The notes under the pieces are model-generated. The model saw nothing but the letters and a program-made list of their open reading frames with translations, was not told the DNA's origin and did not search any database. Positions 52,261-59,672 of a DNA stretch of 64,000 nucleotides are shown here, in pieces (the stretch's first letter is position 1; every line of letters starts with the position of its first letter). Origin of the DNA: Minisyncoccota bacterium (GTDB taxonomy: Bacteria; Patescibacteriota; Minisyncoccia; Phycocordibacterales; CAIJYI01); the NCBI GenBank assembly GCA_023229825.1, contig JALNYN010000007.1, forward strand, positions 11,284 to 75,283, in the 5' to 3' direction. The position numbers were made by a program, and so were the translations under genes.

Positions 52261-52304
52261 CTGTTCCGAGCCTGGGACGATGTTCGGCAAGCGATAATAG
52301 AGGA
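52261..52304 (+). pseudogene. Repeated coding remnant, copy 3 of 3
   Basis: CTGTTCCGAGCCTGGGACGA... reads LFRAWDDVRQAIIEE followed by a stop; a stop codon also precedes it. It follows the terminator at 52228-52258. See 48783-48833. Confidence 0.4.
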
Positions 52305-52367
52305 ATAAAAAAGAAAAAGCCGAGGGAGGGTTTACAACCTCACTCGGCAGAACAATTATGTGTCTAT

Positions 52368-52712
52368 TTAGGACAAGAAAATGATCTTGGGTTTTTTGAT
52401 TTGTTCAATCTCACTTCCAATGACTTCTGTGCCTCCGAATATCCGCTTTATTCGTTTGTTAAGTTGCTTTAGAGATATCTGATTGATTAGAGTGGTAACC
52501 GGAAGCCCGGCCCATTCTTTTGGAATTTTGGCCGCGTTGTTCTGGGTCAATACACCAAGTCCCACGATCTCCGTCTTGACTAATCCAATGGCGATATATG
52601 AAATTCCTGACCCTTCAAGATATTCTTTCAGATGGTCGCGGTCTTTCAAAAGTTCTTCTATTGTTTTCGGTAGAAGATTTGTTGTTTCGTTCTCTTTTTC
52701 TATGTTATTCAT
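52368..52712 (-). CDS. Hypothetical small protein
   Basis: A 114-aa soluble protein with acidic N-terminus and a mixed alpha/beta middle (YIAIGLVKTEIVGLGVLTQNN; LPVTTLINQIS). GGAG lies about 10 nt before the ATG. Not recognised. Isolated between the subtilase and the tRNA-Asn region. Confidence 0.6.
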   Translation of the reverse strand: MNNIEKENETTNLLPKTIEELLKDRDHLKEYLEGSGISYIAIGLVKTEIVGLGVLTQNNAAKIPKEWAGLPVTTLINQISLKQLNKRIKRIFGGTEVIGSEIEQIKKPKIIFLS

Positions 52713-52835
52713 TCTATTTTTCTCCTTTCAAAGTCTATGGTGCAAATATTTTTTTATAGGCACTCCACACTTGTTTATATCATTAAATATAAAGTAAGTC
52801 AAGTTGCGCTCCGAGCTTCGCAAAAGGTAGTACAA

Positions 52836-52862
52836 AAATACCCCTATAAAAAGGGTATTTTG
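52836..52862 (+). terminator. Hairpin before structured element copy 2
   Basis: AAAATACCC/GGGTATTTT stem with a 9-nt loop; nearly identical to the hairpin at 52228-52258, including GTAGTACAAAAA on its left. Confidence 0.7.
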
Positions 52863-52879
52863 TTTGGCTCCGCAGGTAG

Positions 52880-53038
52880 GAATTTCTCTCCTTACTGGAG
52901 CAGTACACCTTTCCGATTTGTTCGGATTGCTATCCTCACAAATAGCGGAGAAGGTTTTCGAATCCTACCGCGCGAGACAAGCAGTTGTCTCGCTCGCGGA
53001 GCAATACAAAAAAGACACTTTATATAAAGTGTCTTTTT
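52880..53038 (+). ncRNA. Structured RNA-like element, copy 2, with shared terminator
   Basis: The core 52880-53005 matches copy 1. Hairpins: CTCC-TTACT-GGAG (52889-52901); CCGATTTGTTC...TCACAAATAGCGG with apical GGAT/ATCC; GCGAGACAA-GCAG-TTGTCTCGC (52973-52994). The stem sequences differ from copy 1 in a compensatory way, while the TTAC and GCAG loops are kept. The terminator (GACACTTT/AAAGTGTC, about 53013-53034) lies between this element and the tRNA-Asn on the other strand and can serve both. The core ends TTCGAATCCTACC...CGCGGAGCAA, like the tRNA-Asn 3' end split by the third hairpin. Confidence 0.55.
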
Positions 53039-53083
53039 TGTATTGCTCCGCGGGTAGGATTCGAACCTACGACCAATCGGTTA

Positions 53084-53671
53084 CACTTGTCCTTGTGTTA
53101 CCACTAGGGGTGGACTATATCATCTCCTTGTTTGTCTTGCGACAAGTTTAGGAGTGGGGCGCTTCGGGCTGAAATGTTTTTTAAAATATTCCAGGCCTAC
53201 TCCCTTGCGGGATAGTCTCTGAACCTTTCCTGCTTCGCTAAAGCTTCACAGGACTTGGCTGCTGATTGCCCCTCAATTACTCTCGGGGTTTCCAGCAATT
53301 CACCTCATTTTTCAACCTAAGTTTCCTTAGGAAGCTGCGTGAGACCATCGTGCACTTCCATGTGACAGTTTGCGCACAAGAGAACGCATTTCGCGATCTC
53401 CTTTTGAATTTTTTCCCACGATTTCGTGAGCCCTCTAGCCGACAACCCAAAATCTTTTTTCTTTGGATCTCGGTGATGAAAACTCAATGCCCGAGGGCAT
53501 TTATCGTAACCGCAGATTGCACACTTATCACCTTTATATTTGCGTGCCATTTCTCGAAGCTTTTTACGGCGTTCAGAAACAGCCTTTTTCAAATACTCTG
53601 CACGATCGGCATAAGTTCTTGTTTCTGGCATATACATCGTAGTATACCATAGAAAAACTTATTACGTGTCC
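53084..53671 (-). ncRNA. Group I intron in the tRNA-Asn anticodon loop
   Basis: The 5' exon ends in U and the intron ends in G, as required. P1: exon GCUGU pairs with GCAGC (53338-53334), giving the U-G wobble at the splice site. P2: CCUAAG-GAAA-CUUAGG follows at once. The core has GCUGGAAACCCC...GGGGCAAUCAGCAGCCAAG (P4-P6) and P7 formed by GACUAU (53217-53212 region) with AUAGUC in GAUAUAGUCC (53121-53112). The HNH ORF fills the P1 loop and its last codons overlap the guide sequence and P2. Confidence 0.9.
53317..53637 (-). CDS. HNH endonuclease encoded in the tRNA intron
   Basis: 106 aa. Two metal-binding knuckles, CAICGYDKC (about residues 39-47) and CANCHMEVH (about 88-96), enclose LSFHHRDPKKKDFG with the catalytic His pair, the classic HNH pattern. 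The basic N-terminal helix (RRKKLREMARKYKG) probably contacts DNA. It is a likely homing endonuclease for the intron. It starts 34 nt into the intron and its end LPKET is encoded by the P2 stem. Confidence 0.9.
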   Translation of the reverse strand: MYMPETRTYADRAEYLKKAVSERRKKLREMARKYKGDKCAICGYDKCPRALSFHHRDPKKKDFGLSARGLTKSWEKIQKEIAKCVLLCANCHMEVHDGLTQLPKET

Positions 53672-53817
53672 ACAGCCGATTGCTCTACCGCTGAGCTACC
53701 GCGGAATGTTGTGTAGCTCTTTGTGCTTTTTGGCACTTTTTGATAATAGCAAAAAAACTCCCGAAATGCAACGAACTGGAGGGATATGTTTTATTGTATT
53801 CTTTGCGGGTCATTTGA

Positions 53818-53830
53818 TATAATATGGGGC
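53818..53830 (+). promoter_or_regulatory. -10 box directly before the 53831 gene (leaderless)
   Basis: TATAAT at 53818-53823, 7 nt before the ATG, no ribosome-binding site. The upstream open frame to 53786 is rejected because it would include the promoter. Confidence 0.65.
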
Positions 53831-54628
53831 ATGAACGAACAATTTTTTCCTCCTGTCGAAAACGAACGGCCCGAAAACGGTTTGGGGGCGGAGTTGAATA
53901 CGCTGAAGTCCGAACATTTGAACGAGGGTGTTCGCCCGATAATTGCCGGGGTGGGAACGTTAAGCGAGTTTTATCAGGAAGAAGACAGTATTGTCAGAAA
54001 AATATTTAAAGGTCCGGAGAACGATACAACACTCGACGATGTTAATTATTTTGACAGCCCCGAAAATCTGACCAACAGGAATTACAAAAATCCCAGCGAG
54101 GACTCTTACGTTATTTCACCCGTAAACGACAAAGATAAAATATCGCGGTCATACAGAGATTGCACAGGAATAGCGGTTTCGGGCGTGGATAAAGAAACGG
54201 GAAAGAATATTTCTTTTTTAAGCCACCAGGATCCGAAGTATTTTTTGTCGGAGCAAAATACTGATGCGTTTTTTAAAGATCTCGAAGGGCAGATAGCTGA
54301 ATTGAAAAAACAATGCCTCCCCGGAACGATAGACGCCGTCATATTTGGGGGCAACTACTACGTTGGCAGAAAGGGCGGCAAGTTCAGTAAAAATTATATT
54401 GGATCGATCAACATTCTTTCGACAAAAATTTCTCCGCTTCTCGGATTTACTCCCGCCGTTATAACCGGACCAAAGACCGGAGACGGCGGTGAGAGCATTT
54501 ATTTTGATAATGAAAATCGCCGGCTGTATATTGTCCGGCTAAGAGTGGGAGATTCTGGTACGGAAAGCTACATGCCGGCCGACATTAAGGATCAAGAAGC
54601 GAAATGGAAAAAAGACGCCGAGTGGTAG
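53831..54628 (+). CDS. Hypothetical protein, possibly CheD/CNF1-like deamidase fold
   Basis: A 265-aa soluble protein. About residues 100-250 read SRSYRDCTGIAVSGVD ... ISFLSHQDPKYF ... GTIDAVIFGGNYY ... LGFTPAVITGPKTG ... ESIYFDNENRRLYIVRLR. A Cys in a turn followed by a His on the next strand, then VIFGGN, recalls the Cys-His pair and fold of CheD-type glutamine deamidases. This is only a pattern; no chemotaxis genes are present. The N-terminal 100 residues are acidic and unstructured. Convergent with the dehydrogenase gene, 18 bp apart. Confidence 0.6.
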   Translation: MNEQFFPPVENERPENGLGAELNTLKSEHLNEGVRPIIAGVGTLSEFYQEEDSIVRKIFKGPENDTTLDDVNYFDSPENLTNRNYKNPSEDSYVISPVNDKDKISRSYRDCTGIAVSGVDKETGKNISFLSHQDPKYFLSEQNTDAFFKDLEGQIAELKKQCLPGTIDAVIFGGNYYVGRKGGKFSKNYIGSINILSTKISPLLGFTPAVITGPKTGDGGESIYFDNENRRLYIVRLRVGDSGTESYMPADIKDQEAKWKKDAEW

Positions 54629-54646
54629 AAAAAGGGATGCCCGACT

Positions 54647-55504
54647 TTAAATATCGTCCCCATATACTCCGCGCAACAGATCAAGATCTTTTCCGCTGGT
54701 TTTGAGAAGATGATTATTTTTCTTTTCAAAAGATCGAAGCGCTTCCGTTCCTCGCGGATCGTCGAGTAATTTTTCGTACAGATTTGCGAAGGCGGCGAAG
54801 TCTTTGATGAAACAGTGTCCGCCCGCGCCGCGGCCGCTTTTGTGGACCGGGTCAAGGTGGGAATCTCCGATCCTTGGGTCCGCTTTCATTGCATCGCGCA
54901 CGGTTTCGTATTTCACATTCGGAATTTGCTGCGAGAGATCGTGGAGCATATTCACGAAAACGACTTTCACATACAGCCAGCAATTGCCTCCGTATTTTAC
55001 CAGTTCGGCTTCCTCGGCGGTGCACACCTTTTCAAACGGCGCTTTCGGCATCACACTGAGCGCTTTTTCCGCAGCCGTCCGATATTTTTTATTATCGACC
55101 GGAATGCCGACGATGTTGCGGTCGGGATTCGCCGTGTCGAACTTTGCGGAAACTTCGCGCAGGAATTCCGGGGAGTGCATTAATATAATATCCGGAAACT
55201 TTTTTTGCAGCTTTGCGGTCGTGCCCGGAAGGAGTGTGGATTTCAAAACGACAATTTTTCCCTTCCCGACGAGCGGAAGAACTTTGCGCAAAATGGAGTC
55301 GTCAAACCCTTTCGGAGTGCTTGGGGTCGGAACAGCGATAAAGACGATATCGCACTTCGCGATCTTATCTTTGTTTTTCGTATAGGGTTCTTCCTTGGCG
55401 TATCGGACGACCTTATAGCCGCGCTCCTCGAAATTGTCCGCATAATTCTTGCCGATCCATCCTTGCCCGATAAACCCGATCGTGGGCTTTTTAGTGTTTT
55501 TCAT
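54647..55504 (-). CDS. UDP-glucose/GDP-mannose dehydrogenase-family protein (short)
   Basis: 285 aa. The NAD-binding fold (GFIGQGWIGKNYADNFE), the substrate-linked VPTPSTPKGFDDS, STLLPGTTAKL, SPEFLRE, ELVKYGGNCWLYVKVVFVNM and the catalytic-Cys motif GAGGHCFIKD are present. The family is usually about 390-450 aa; here the third, UDP-binding domain is missing after the Cys motif. It may be active on a different nucleotide sugar or acyl substrate. Likely role in surface polysaccharide precursor synthesis. Start at 55504 (MKNTKKPTIGF). Confidence 0.85.
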   Translation of the reverse strand: MKNTKKPTIGFIGQGWIGKNYADNFEERGYKVVRYAKEEPYTKNKDKIAKCDIVFIAVPTPSTPKGFDDSILRKVLPLVGKGKIVVLKSTLLPGTTAKLQKKFPDIILMHSPEFLREVSAKFDTANPDRNIVGIPVDNKKYRTAAEKALSVMPKAPFEKVCTAEEAELVKYGGNCWLYVKVVFVNMLHDLSQQIPNVKYETVRDAMKADPRIGDSHLDPVHKSGRGAGGHCFIKDFAAFANLYEKLLDDPRGTEALRSFEKKNNHLLKTSGKDLDLLRGVYGDDI

Positions 55505-55616
55505 AGAGGATATAACTCTCTTATTTATAGGTAAGTTACGTGATCTCTTTTGCTTTGATGTAAGAGGAAGTATAATAGAAAGGAAAGGTTTAATCAATAA
55601 CAAAATTATTTAACTT

Positions 55617-56648
55617 ATGAAACAGCATATAATTCTTGGGTCTGTTTTGCTCCTTGTCCTACCGGTCCTTGCCGGAGCGACGGAAACGACAACGGCGGTA
55701 TCGCCGAAGATCTCGACTATGATGCCTGCCAAGACAGCACCGAGTTCCGCGATCTTTAGTACGACGCTTCAAAAAGGCGTTTCGAATGCCGATGTTTCCA
55801 CCTTGCAGACGATGCTCAAAACCAGTCCGGCGATATATCCTGCGGGATTGGTAACCGGATATTACGGAGCGGCAACGGAGGCTGCTGTGAAAAAACTTCA
55901 GGAGAAATACGGACTTCCTCAAACAGGGATCGTTGACAGCGCGACTCAATCGGTCATGTATCCGAATCCTTATACGACTAAGGTAAGCATTACTGTTATC
56001 GCTCCGAACGGAGGCGAATCATGGACGGCGGGAAGCGTACAGCAGATACTTTGGAAAAGTACGGTGAGCCCGATATCGACGACTGTTCCGCCGACGCCGA
56101 TTCCCATGCCGGATCGACCGACGATCATGATGAGCGGAACCTCAGCCGCTTCCGCGACCGGCACCGCTTCCGGCGGAACGACAACGATGGTTAAACCCGG
56201 ATCATCGATAGCCATGCCTCCGCCGTTCTTTAATTATGCTTCCATTGATCTCGTACGCGATGCGGATCCGTCGTACTCATATCACATCGGCTCCGTGAAT
56301 TTATATGAATCGCAGTATTCGTGGAAAGTACCGAAAAATATTGCCGAGGCTTCGGATTATCGCGTAAAAGTCAGTATTGGAAATAATGTTCCGTGTATGT
56401 ACGCGAACGATATGCAGATGATGAAAACGGGTACCGCATCTGCGGCTTCCTCTGTGCGGCCGATATGCGCCGCTCCGATGATCGCGTCTTCTTTTGCCAG
56501 CGATACGAGCGACAGTGTTTTTGCCGTTAAGGGAGGCTCATCAATAAATGCCGACGTACTCCGAAGACAAATAGCCGAGATCAAAGCGATGTTGGAAAAA
56601 TTATCCATACAGATCGCTGACATTGAATCGAAACTGGAAGGACTATAA
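55617..56648 (+). CDS. Secreted peptidoglycan-binding protein
   Basis: 343 aa with a signal peptide (IILGSVLLLVLPVLAGA). A PG_binding_1 domain (about 45-115; VSTLQTMLKTSP, GLVTGYYGAATEAAVKKLQEKYGL) is followed by a Ser-Thr-rich/Kre9-like beta domain (ITVIAPNGGESWTAGSVQQILWK, about 122-265, interrupted by a low-complexity Pro/Ser/Thr/Gly stretch) and a C-terminal coiled coil (LRRQIAEIKAMLEKLSIQIADIESKL). Probably attaches to the wall; this architecture is common in Parcubacteria. Confidence 0.9.
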   Translation: MKQHIILGSVLLLVLPVLAGATETTTAVSPKISTMMPAKTAPSSAIFSTTLQKGVSNADVSTLQTMLKTSPAIYPAGLVTGYYGAATEAAVKKLQEKYGLPQTGIVDSATQSVMYPNPYTTKVSITVIAPNGGESWTAGSVQQILWKSTVSPISTTVPPTPIPMPDRPTIMMSGTSAASATGTASGGTTTMVKPGSSIAMPPPFFNYASIDLVRDADPSYSYHIGSVNLYESQYSWKVPKNIAEASDYRVKVSIGNNVPCMYANDMQMMKTGTASAASSVRPICAAPMIASSFASDTSDSVFAVKGGSSINADVLRRQIAEIKAMLEKLSIQIADIESKLEGL

Positions 56649-56667
56649 TTCCGATCAAAATAAAAAA

Positions 56668-56702
56668 AATCCCCCATCTCGAATATTCGAGGCGGGGGAT
56701 TT
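56668..56702. terminator. Bidirectional terminator
   Basis: AATCCCCC..CTCGA/TCGAG..GGGGGATT stem with ATAT loop; eight A on the left give the U tract for the convergent protease gene. Confidence 0.9.
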
Positions 56703-56711
56703 GCGTATCTG

Positions 56712-57620
56712 TCATTCAAGACCGACGCTTCTCAGCGCTTTTTGAATTTCCCAAAAAGGAACGGCTCCGGATTGCAGCGATCGATCGTTGCCCTCATAAT
56801 CGGCTTTTGACATGGTCGTCATCCCTATGACTTTGAAGTCAAGCAGCGAAATGAGCGGACCGCCCGAGTTTCCTGAGTTGATCGGCGCGATGAAATGAAT
56901 GAGAGGGATTCCTGATCGGCTGGAAAAAGTATTGTTTCCAAGCGTGCCTTTTATGATCGTGAACGGAAGGTAAAGAGGACTGCCCATGGTTGCCACCGGC
57001 TCATCGGGAAGTACCATCGGACCTTTTCCGAGGACGATCTTACCGTCGACGATCTTCGGCGAACCGGTTCGGAAATCAACACTTTTCCAGTTTTTGTAAA
57101 TAGGAGCAGTGAGAATATTTTTCTCCGCGTTGAGCACCGCCACATCGATCTCTGGGAAAGAATGGACAACGTGTACGGGGAAAACAACTTTGTCGGCATT
57201 CGTCAGAAAATATTCGACCCTGAATTGTACTCGGGACAAAGAAGATATCGGAACGTTTCTTTCTTTCGCCAAATTATATAGACAGCCTGTTTTTACGTAT
57301 TCAGGGTCTATGACATGATGGTTTGTTAAGAAATGTCCGATCTTTTTATGTGCGAAAACGGTCCCCGCACCGGACGCACAGATCCATGTTTTTTCTTTTT
57401 GTGACACAGCATCCTTTTCTGCGGCGTACACGTTCATTTTCAGATCGAATGTGATGGGCGACATCAATTGACGCACGTGCTCGGTTTGCTGCCATTCCGC
57501 AATGGCCGGCGCATTGATCGGTTGAGTTCGCGGCTCCAATGTGTGAATGAAAAACAGTAAAGCGGTAGTGGCGAGTGCCACGAGAACAAAATTCCGTGCG
57601 GTTGCGAGATAATATTTCAT
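56712..57620 (-). CDS. Membrane-anchored trypsin-like serine protease
   Basis: 302 aa. An N-terminal helix (FVLVALATTALLFFIHTL) anchors or exports the protein. A chymotrypsin-fold domain (about 70-300) has the full triad: His102 (LTNHHVI), Asp159 (EIDVAVL) and Ser252 (NSGNSGGPL). There is no PDZ domain, so it is a short HtrA/S1-like protease. It probably acts in the envelope. The gene lies in a cluster of envelope proteins but is transcribed leftward on its own. Confidence 0.9.
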   Translation of the reverse strand: MKYYLATARNFVLVALATTALLFFIHTLEPRTQPINAPAIAEWQQTEHVRQLMSPITFDLKMNVYAAEKDAVSQKEKTWICASGAGTVFAHKKIGHFLTNHHVIDPEYVKTGCLYNLAKERNVPISSLSRVQFRVEYFLTNADKVVFPVHVVHSFPEIDVAVLNAEKNILTAPIYKNWKSVDFRTGSPKIVDGKIVLGKGPMVLPDEPVATMGSPLYLPFTIIKGTLGNNTFSSRSGIPLIHFIAPINSGNSGGPLISLLDFKVIGMTTMSKADYEGNDRSLQSGAVPFWEIQKALRSVGLE

Positions 57621-57686
57621 TTATAACTCCGATTTAAAGATGTCAAAATTTCAATTCTGGGCTAAAAGTACCTTAGTCCGGCATTA

Positions 57687-57715
57687 TTGTCAATAATTTC
57701 GCCTTCTGCTATTAT
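57687..57715 (+). promoter_or_regulatory. Promoter of the GerMN/Gmad2 gene (leaderless)
   Basis: TTGTCA (57687-57692), 17-bp spacer, TATTAT (57710-57715), then 6 nt to the ATG at 57722. The best-supported leaderless promoter in the window. Confidence 0.8.
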
Positions 57716-57721
57716 TGGGGT

Positions 57722-58591
57722 ATGAAAAAACAATATATATATGTATTTGCGATAATGTTGGCTTTGGGCGCCGCTTTTACGGTCTTGTATGGAAATTTTG
57801 ATAAAGCGCTCGCCCCTTCAGATCCCGAAAAAATGGAAACGGGAAACGATCCATCCAAATTGCCGCCTCTTGCGAACGTGTCCGATTTGGTCAATGTTAC
57901 CGATCCCAAAGCCGGTGCAAAAATTCAAAGCCCTTTGACTGTTAAAGGCTTTGCCAAAGGGACGTGGTATTTTGAAGCATCATTTCCGGTGAAGATCGTT
58001 GATGCGAGCGGCAAGATTGTCGGACAGGGCATTGCACAGGCTGAGTCTGATTGGATGACAGAAAAATTCGTACCGTTCTCGACGACCATCGCATTCTCCA
58101 CGAAAGAGGGAGAAAAGGGCGAGTTGATCTTCCAGAAAGACAACCCCTCCGGACTGCCCGAACATGATGCGGAATTTCGCATGCCGATCATTTTTGGTGC
58201 CGAGACCATGCCGGTAGCCGCATATTTTGGAAATACGGAAAAGGGAAGCAATGATGATTGTTCTTTGGTCTTTCCCGTTACTCGCTACATAACGAAAACG
58301 ACCGCGGTCGCGAACGGTGCGGTACTCGAACTTTTGAAGGGAGCAATGGACGAAGAAAAAAAAGAAGGATATTTTACATCGATCAATCCCGGCGTGAAGA
58401 TCCAGAAACTCACGATCTCAAACGGCGCGGCTAAAATAGATCTTTCCGATGATATCGAGAGGGCGGTCGGAGGCTCGTGCCGCGTTACCAATATCCGCGC
58501 ACAGATCGAAAAAACGCTGAAACAATTTTCTACGGTCAAGAGCGTAATAATTTCCGTCGACGGAAGAACGGAGGATATATTACAGCCGTAA
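57722..58591 (+). CDS. Gmad2 plus GerMN domain lipoprotein-like protein
   Basis: 289 aa, exported (YVFAIMLALGAAFTVLYG). A Gmad2 Ig-like domain (about 58-155; VTDPKAGAKIQSPLTVKGFA, GTWYFEASFPVKIVD, WMTEKFVPFSTTIAF) is followed by a GerMN domain (about 160-289; VAAYFGN, CSLVFPVTR, NGAVLELLKGAM, AKIDLSDDIERAVGGSC). The pair is frequent in Gram-positives and CPR and is thought to bind wall or matrix components. No sporulation genes are present. Confidence 0.93.
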   Translation: MKKQYIYVFAIMLALGAAFTVLYGNFDKALAPSDPEKMETGNDPSKLPPLANVSDLVNVTDPKAGAKIQSPLTVKGFAKGTWYFEASFPVKIVDASGKIVGQGIAQAESDWMTEKFVPFSTTIAFSTKEGEKGELIFQKDNPSGLPEHDAEFRMPIIFGAETMPVAAYFGNTEKGSNDDCSLVFPVTRYITKTTAVANGAVLELLKGAMDEEKKEGYFTSINPGVKIQKLTISNGAAKIDLSDDIERAVGGSCRVTNIRAQIEKTLKQFSTVKSVIISVDGRTEDILQP

Positions 58592-58685
58592 ATTTCTAAT
58601 TACTAATATCTAATTTCTAATGAACGGTTTTGACATTCAGACATTAGACATTTTATTGGAAATTTGAAATTGGATATTAGAAATT
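58591..58685. repeat. Imperfect inverted repeat between GerMN and CapA genes
   Basis: The AT-rich arms 58591-58620 (AATTTCTAATTACTAATATC...) and 58657-58685 (...GGATATTAGAAATT) are mostly complementary, with TTGACATTCAGACATTAGACA-like sequence between them. It may form a hairpin between the genes. Confidence 0.6.
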
Positions 58686-58691
58686 ATTTTT

Positions 58692-59642
58692 ATGAAATAC
58701 GTTATCAGTATCTCTATTTTTTTTGTTCTCTCTTTTTTTCTTGTAAAAACTAACGACGCTCTTTCACCTGCATATTTATATCAAACTTCGGTGCAAAAAA
58801 CGGTAACCGCTGAAAACGAGGTGGTTACGGCTGTCGCCGTCGGCGATATCATGCTTGGGCGTTTTGTTGAAGAATTGTCGATCCGCAATAATGATTGGAA
58901 TTACGCGTTCGCTTTGAGCTCTGAGATTTTTTCCGGCGCTGACATCGGGTTTGGAAATTTTGAGGGCTCGATCCCGAAAGTTCATACTCAAACGCCGATA
59001 TACGGCTATCAATTTTCAGTCGCTCCGAAAGCGGCGGAAGCCATGCGAAATGCGGGGATAAACGTTGTTACTCTTGCGAATAATCATTCAAGCGATTTTG
59101 GAGAGAAAGGATATTCTGAAACGGCTTCTTTTCTGAACGAGATCGGCGTTGCTTCCGTTGGTTCATCTTCATCTCATGTGGTTGAACAAAATGGAATAAG
59201 GGTTCGGTTCATGGGCTTCAATGACACTTTTGCGCCGCTTTCTTCCGATACGGTCGCGTCGGATGTGCGCAACACAAAAAAAGATAACGAGTTTCTGGTC
59301 GTTGCCATTCATTTCGGCGACGAATATGCCACCTCATCAAATTCCCGTCAGAAAGCGCTCGCTCATACTATAATAGATGCAGGAGCGGATGTTGTGATCG
59401 GTCACCATCCTCACGTCGTAGAAGAACATGAGACGTACCACGGAAAGGCCATCTTCTATTCTCTCGGCAATTTTATTTTTGACCAATATTTTTCAGAAGG
59501 AACGCAAAACGGACTTGCGATAAAAATGACCATAGGAAAGAAGGACGTGACCTATGAACTTATCCCGATAGACCTCCATCAAAGCAGACCGCGGACGATC
59601 CACGGCGAAGTCGAAAGTTTTTCACGGAAGAGAGAAATTTAG
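58692..59642 (+). CDS. CapA-family (PGA_cap) metallophosphatase-like protein
   Basis: 316 aa with an N-terminal signal/anchor (ISIFFVLSFFLVKTNDA). The PGA_cap domain (about 45-285) has VAVGDIMLGRF, GFGNFEGSI, NVVTLANNHSSDFGEKGY, VAIHFGDEYA, GADVVIGHHPHVVEE and IFYSLGNFIFDQYF, which supply the metal ligands. Relatives take part in poly-gamma-glutamate capsule formation; here the substrate is unknown. Follows the GerMN gene by 100 bp. Confidence 0.93.
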   Translation: MKYVISISIFFVLSFFLVKTNDALSPAYLYQTSVQKTVTAENEVVTAVAVGDIMLGRFVEELSIRNNDWNYAFALSSEIFSGADIGFGNFEGSIPKVHTQTPIYGYQFSVAPKAAEAMRNAGINVVTLANNHSSDFGEKGYSETASFLNEIGVASVGSSSSHVVEQNGIRVRFMGFNDTFAPLSSDTVASDVRNTKKDNEFLVVAIHFGDEYATSSNSRQKALAHTIIDAGADVVIGHHPHVVEEHETYHGKAIFYSLGNFIFDQYFSEGTQNGLAIKMTIGKKDVTYELIPIDLHQSRPRTIHGEVESFSRKREI

Positions 59643-59672
59643 GATATTTGTGGTATAATATATAACGTATTT

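Larger units (their letters stand above)
53046..53705 (-). tRNA. tRNA-Asn(GUU), interrupted by a group I intron
   Basis: The 5' exon is 53705-53672 (34 nt): acceptor TCCGCGG, TA, D-arm GCTC...GAGC, anticodon stem ATCGG and CTGT. The 3' exon is 53083-53046 (38 nt): TAA, CCGAT, TGGTC, T-arm GTAGG-TTCGAAT-CCTAC, acceptor CCGCGGA and discriminator G. Joined, the anticodon loop is CTGTTAA, anticodon GTT. Encoded 3' end reads G-CAA, so CCA must be added. The 588-nt intron sits after the second anticodon base. Confidence 0.92.

Noticed and set aside
52864..53151. Open frames on + through element copy 2 and the tRNA-Asn region
   Set aside because: They overlap the tRNA exon, intron core and terminator; no ribosome-binding site or family pattern.
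53786..53830. Longer N-terminus for the 53831 gene
   Set aside because: It would contain the TATAAT promoter box.
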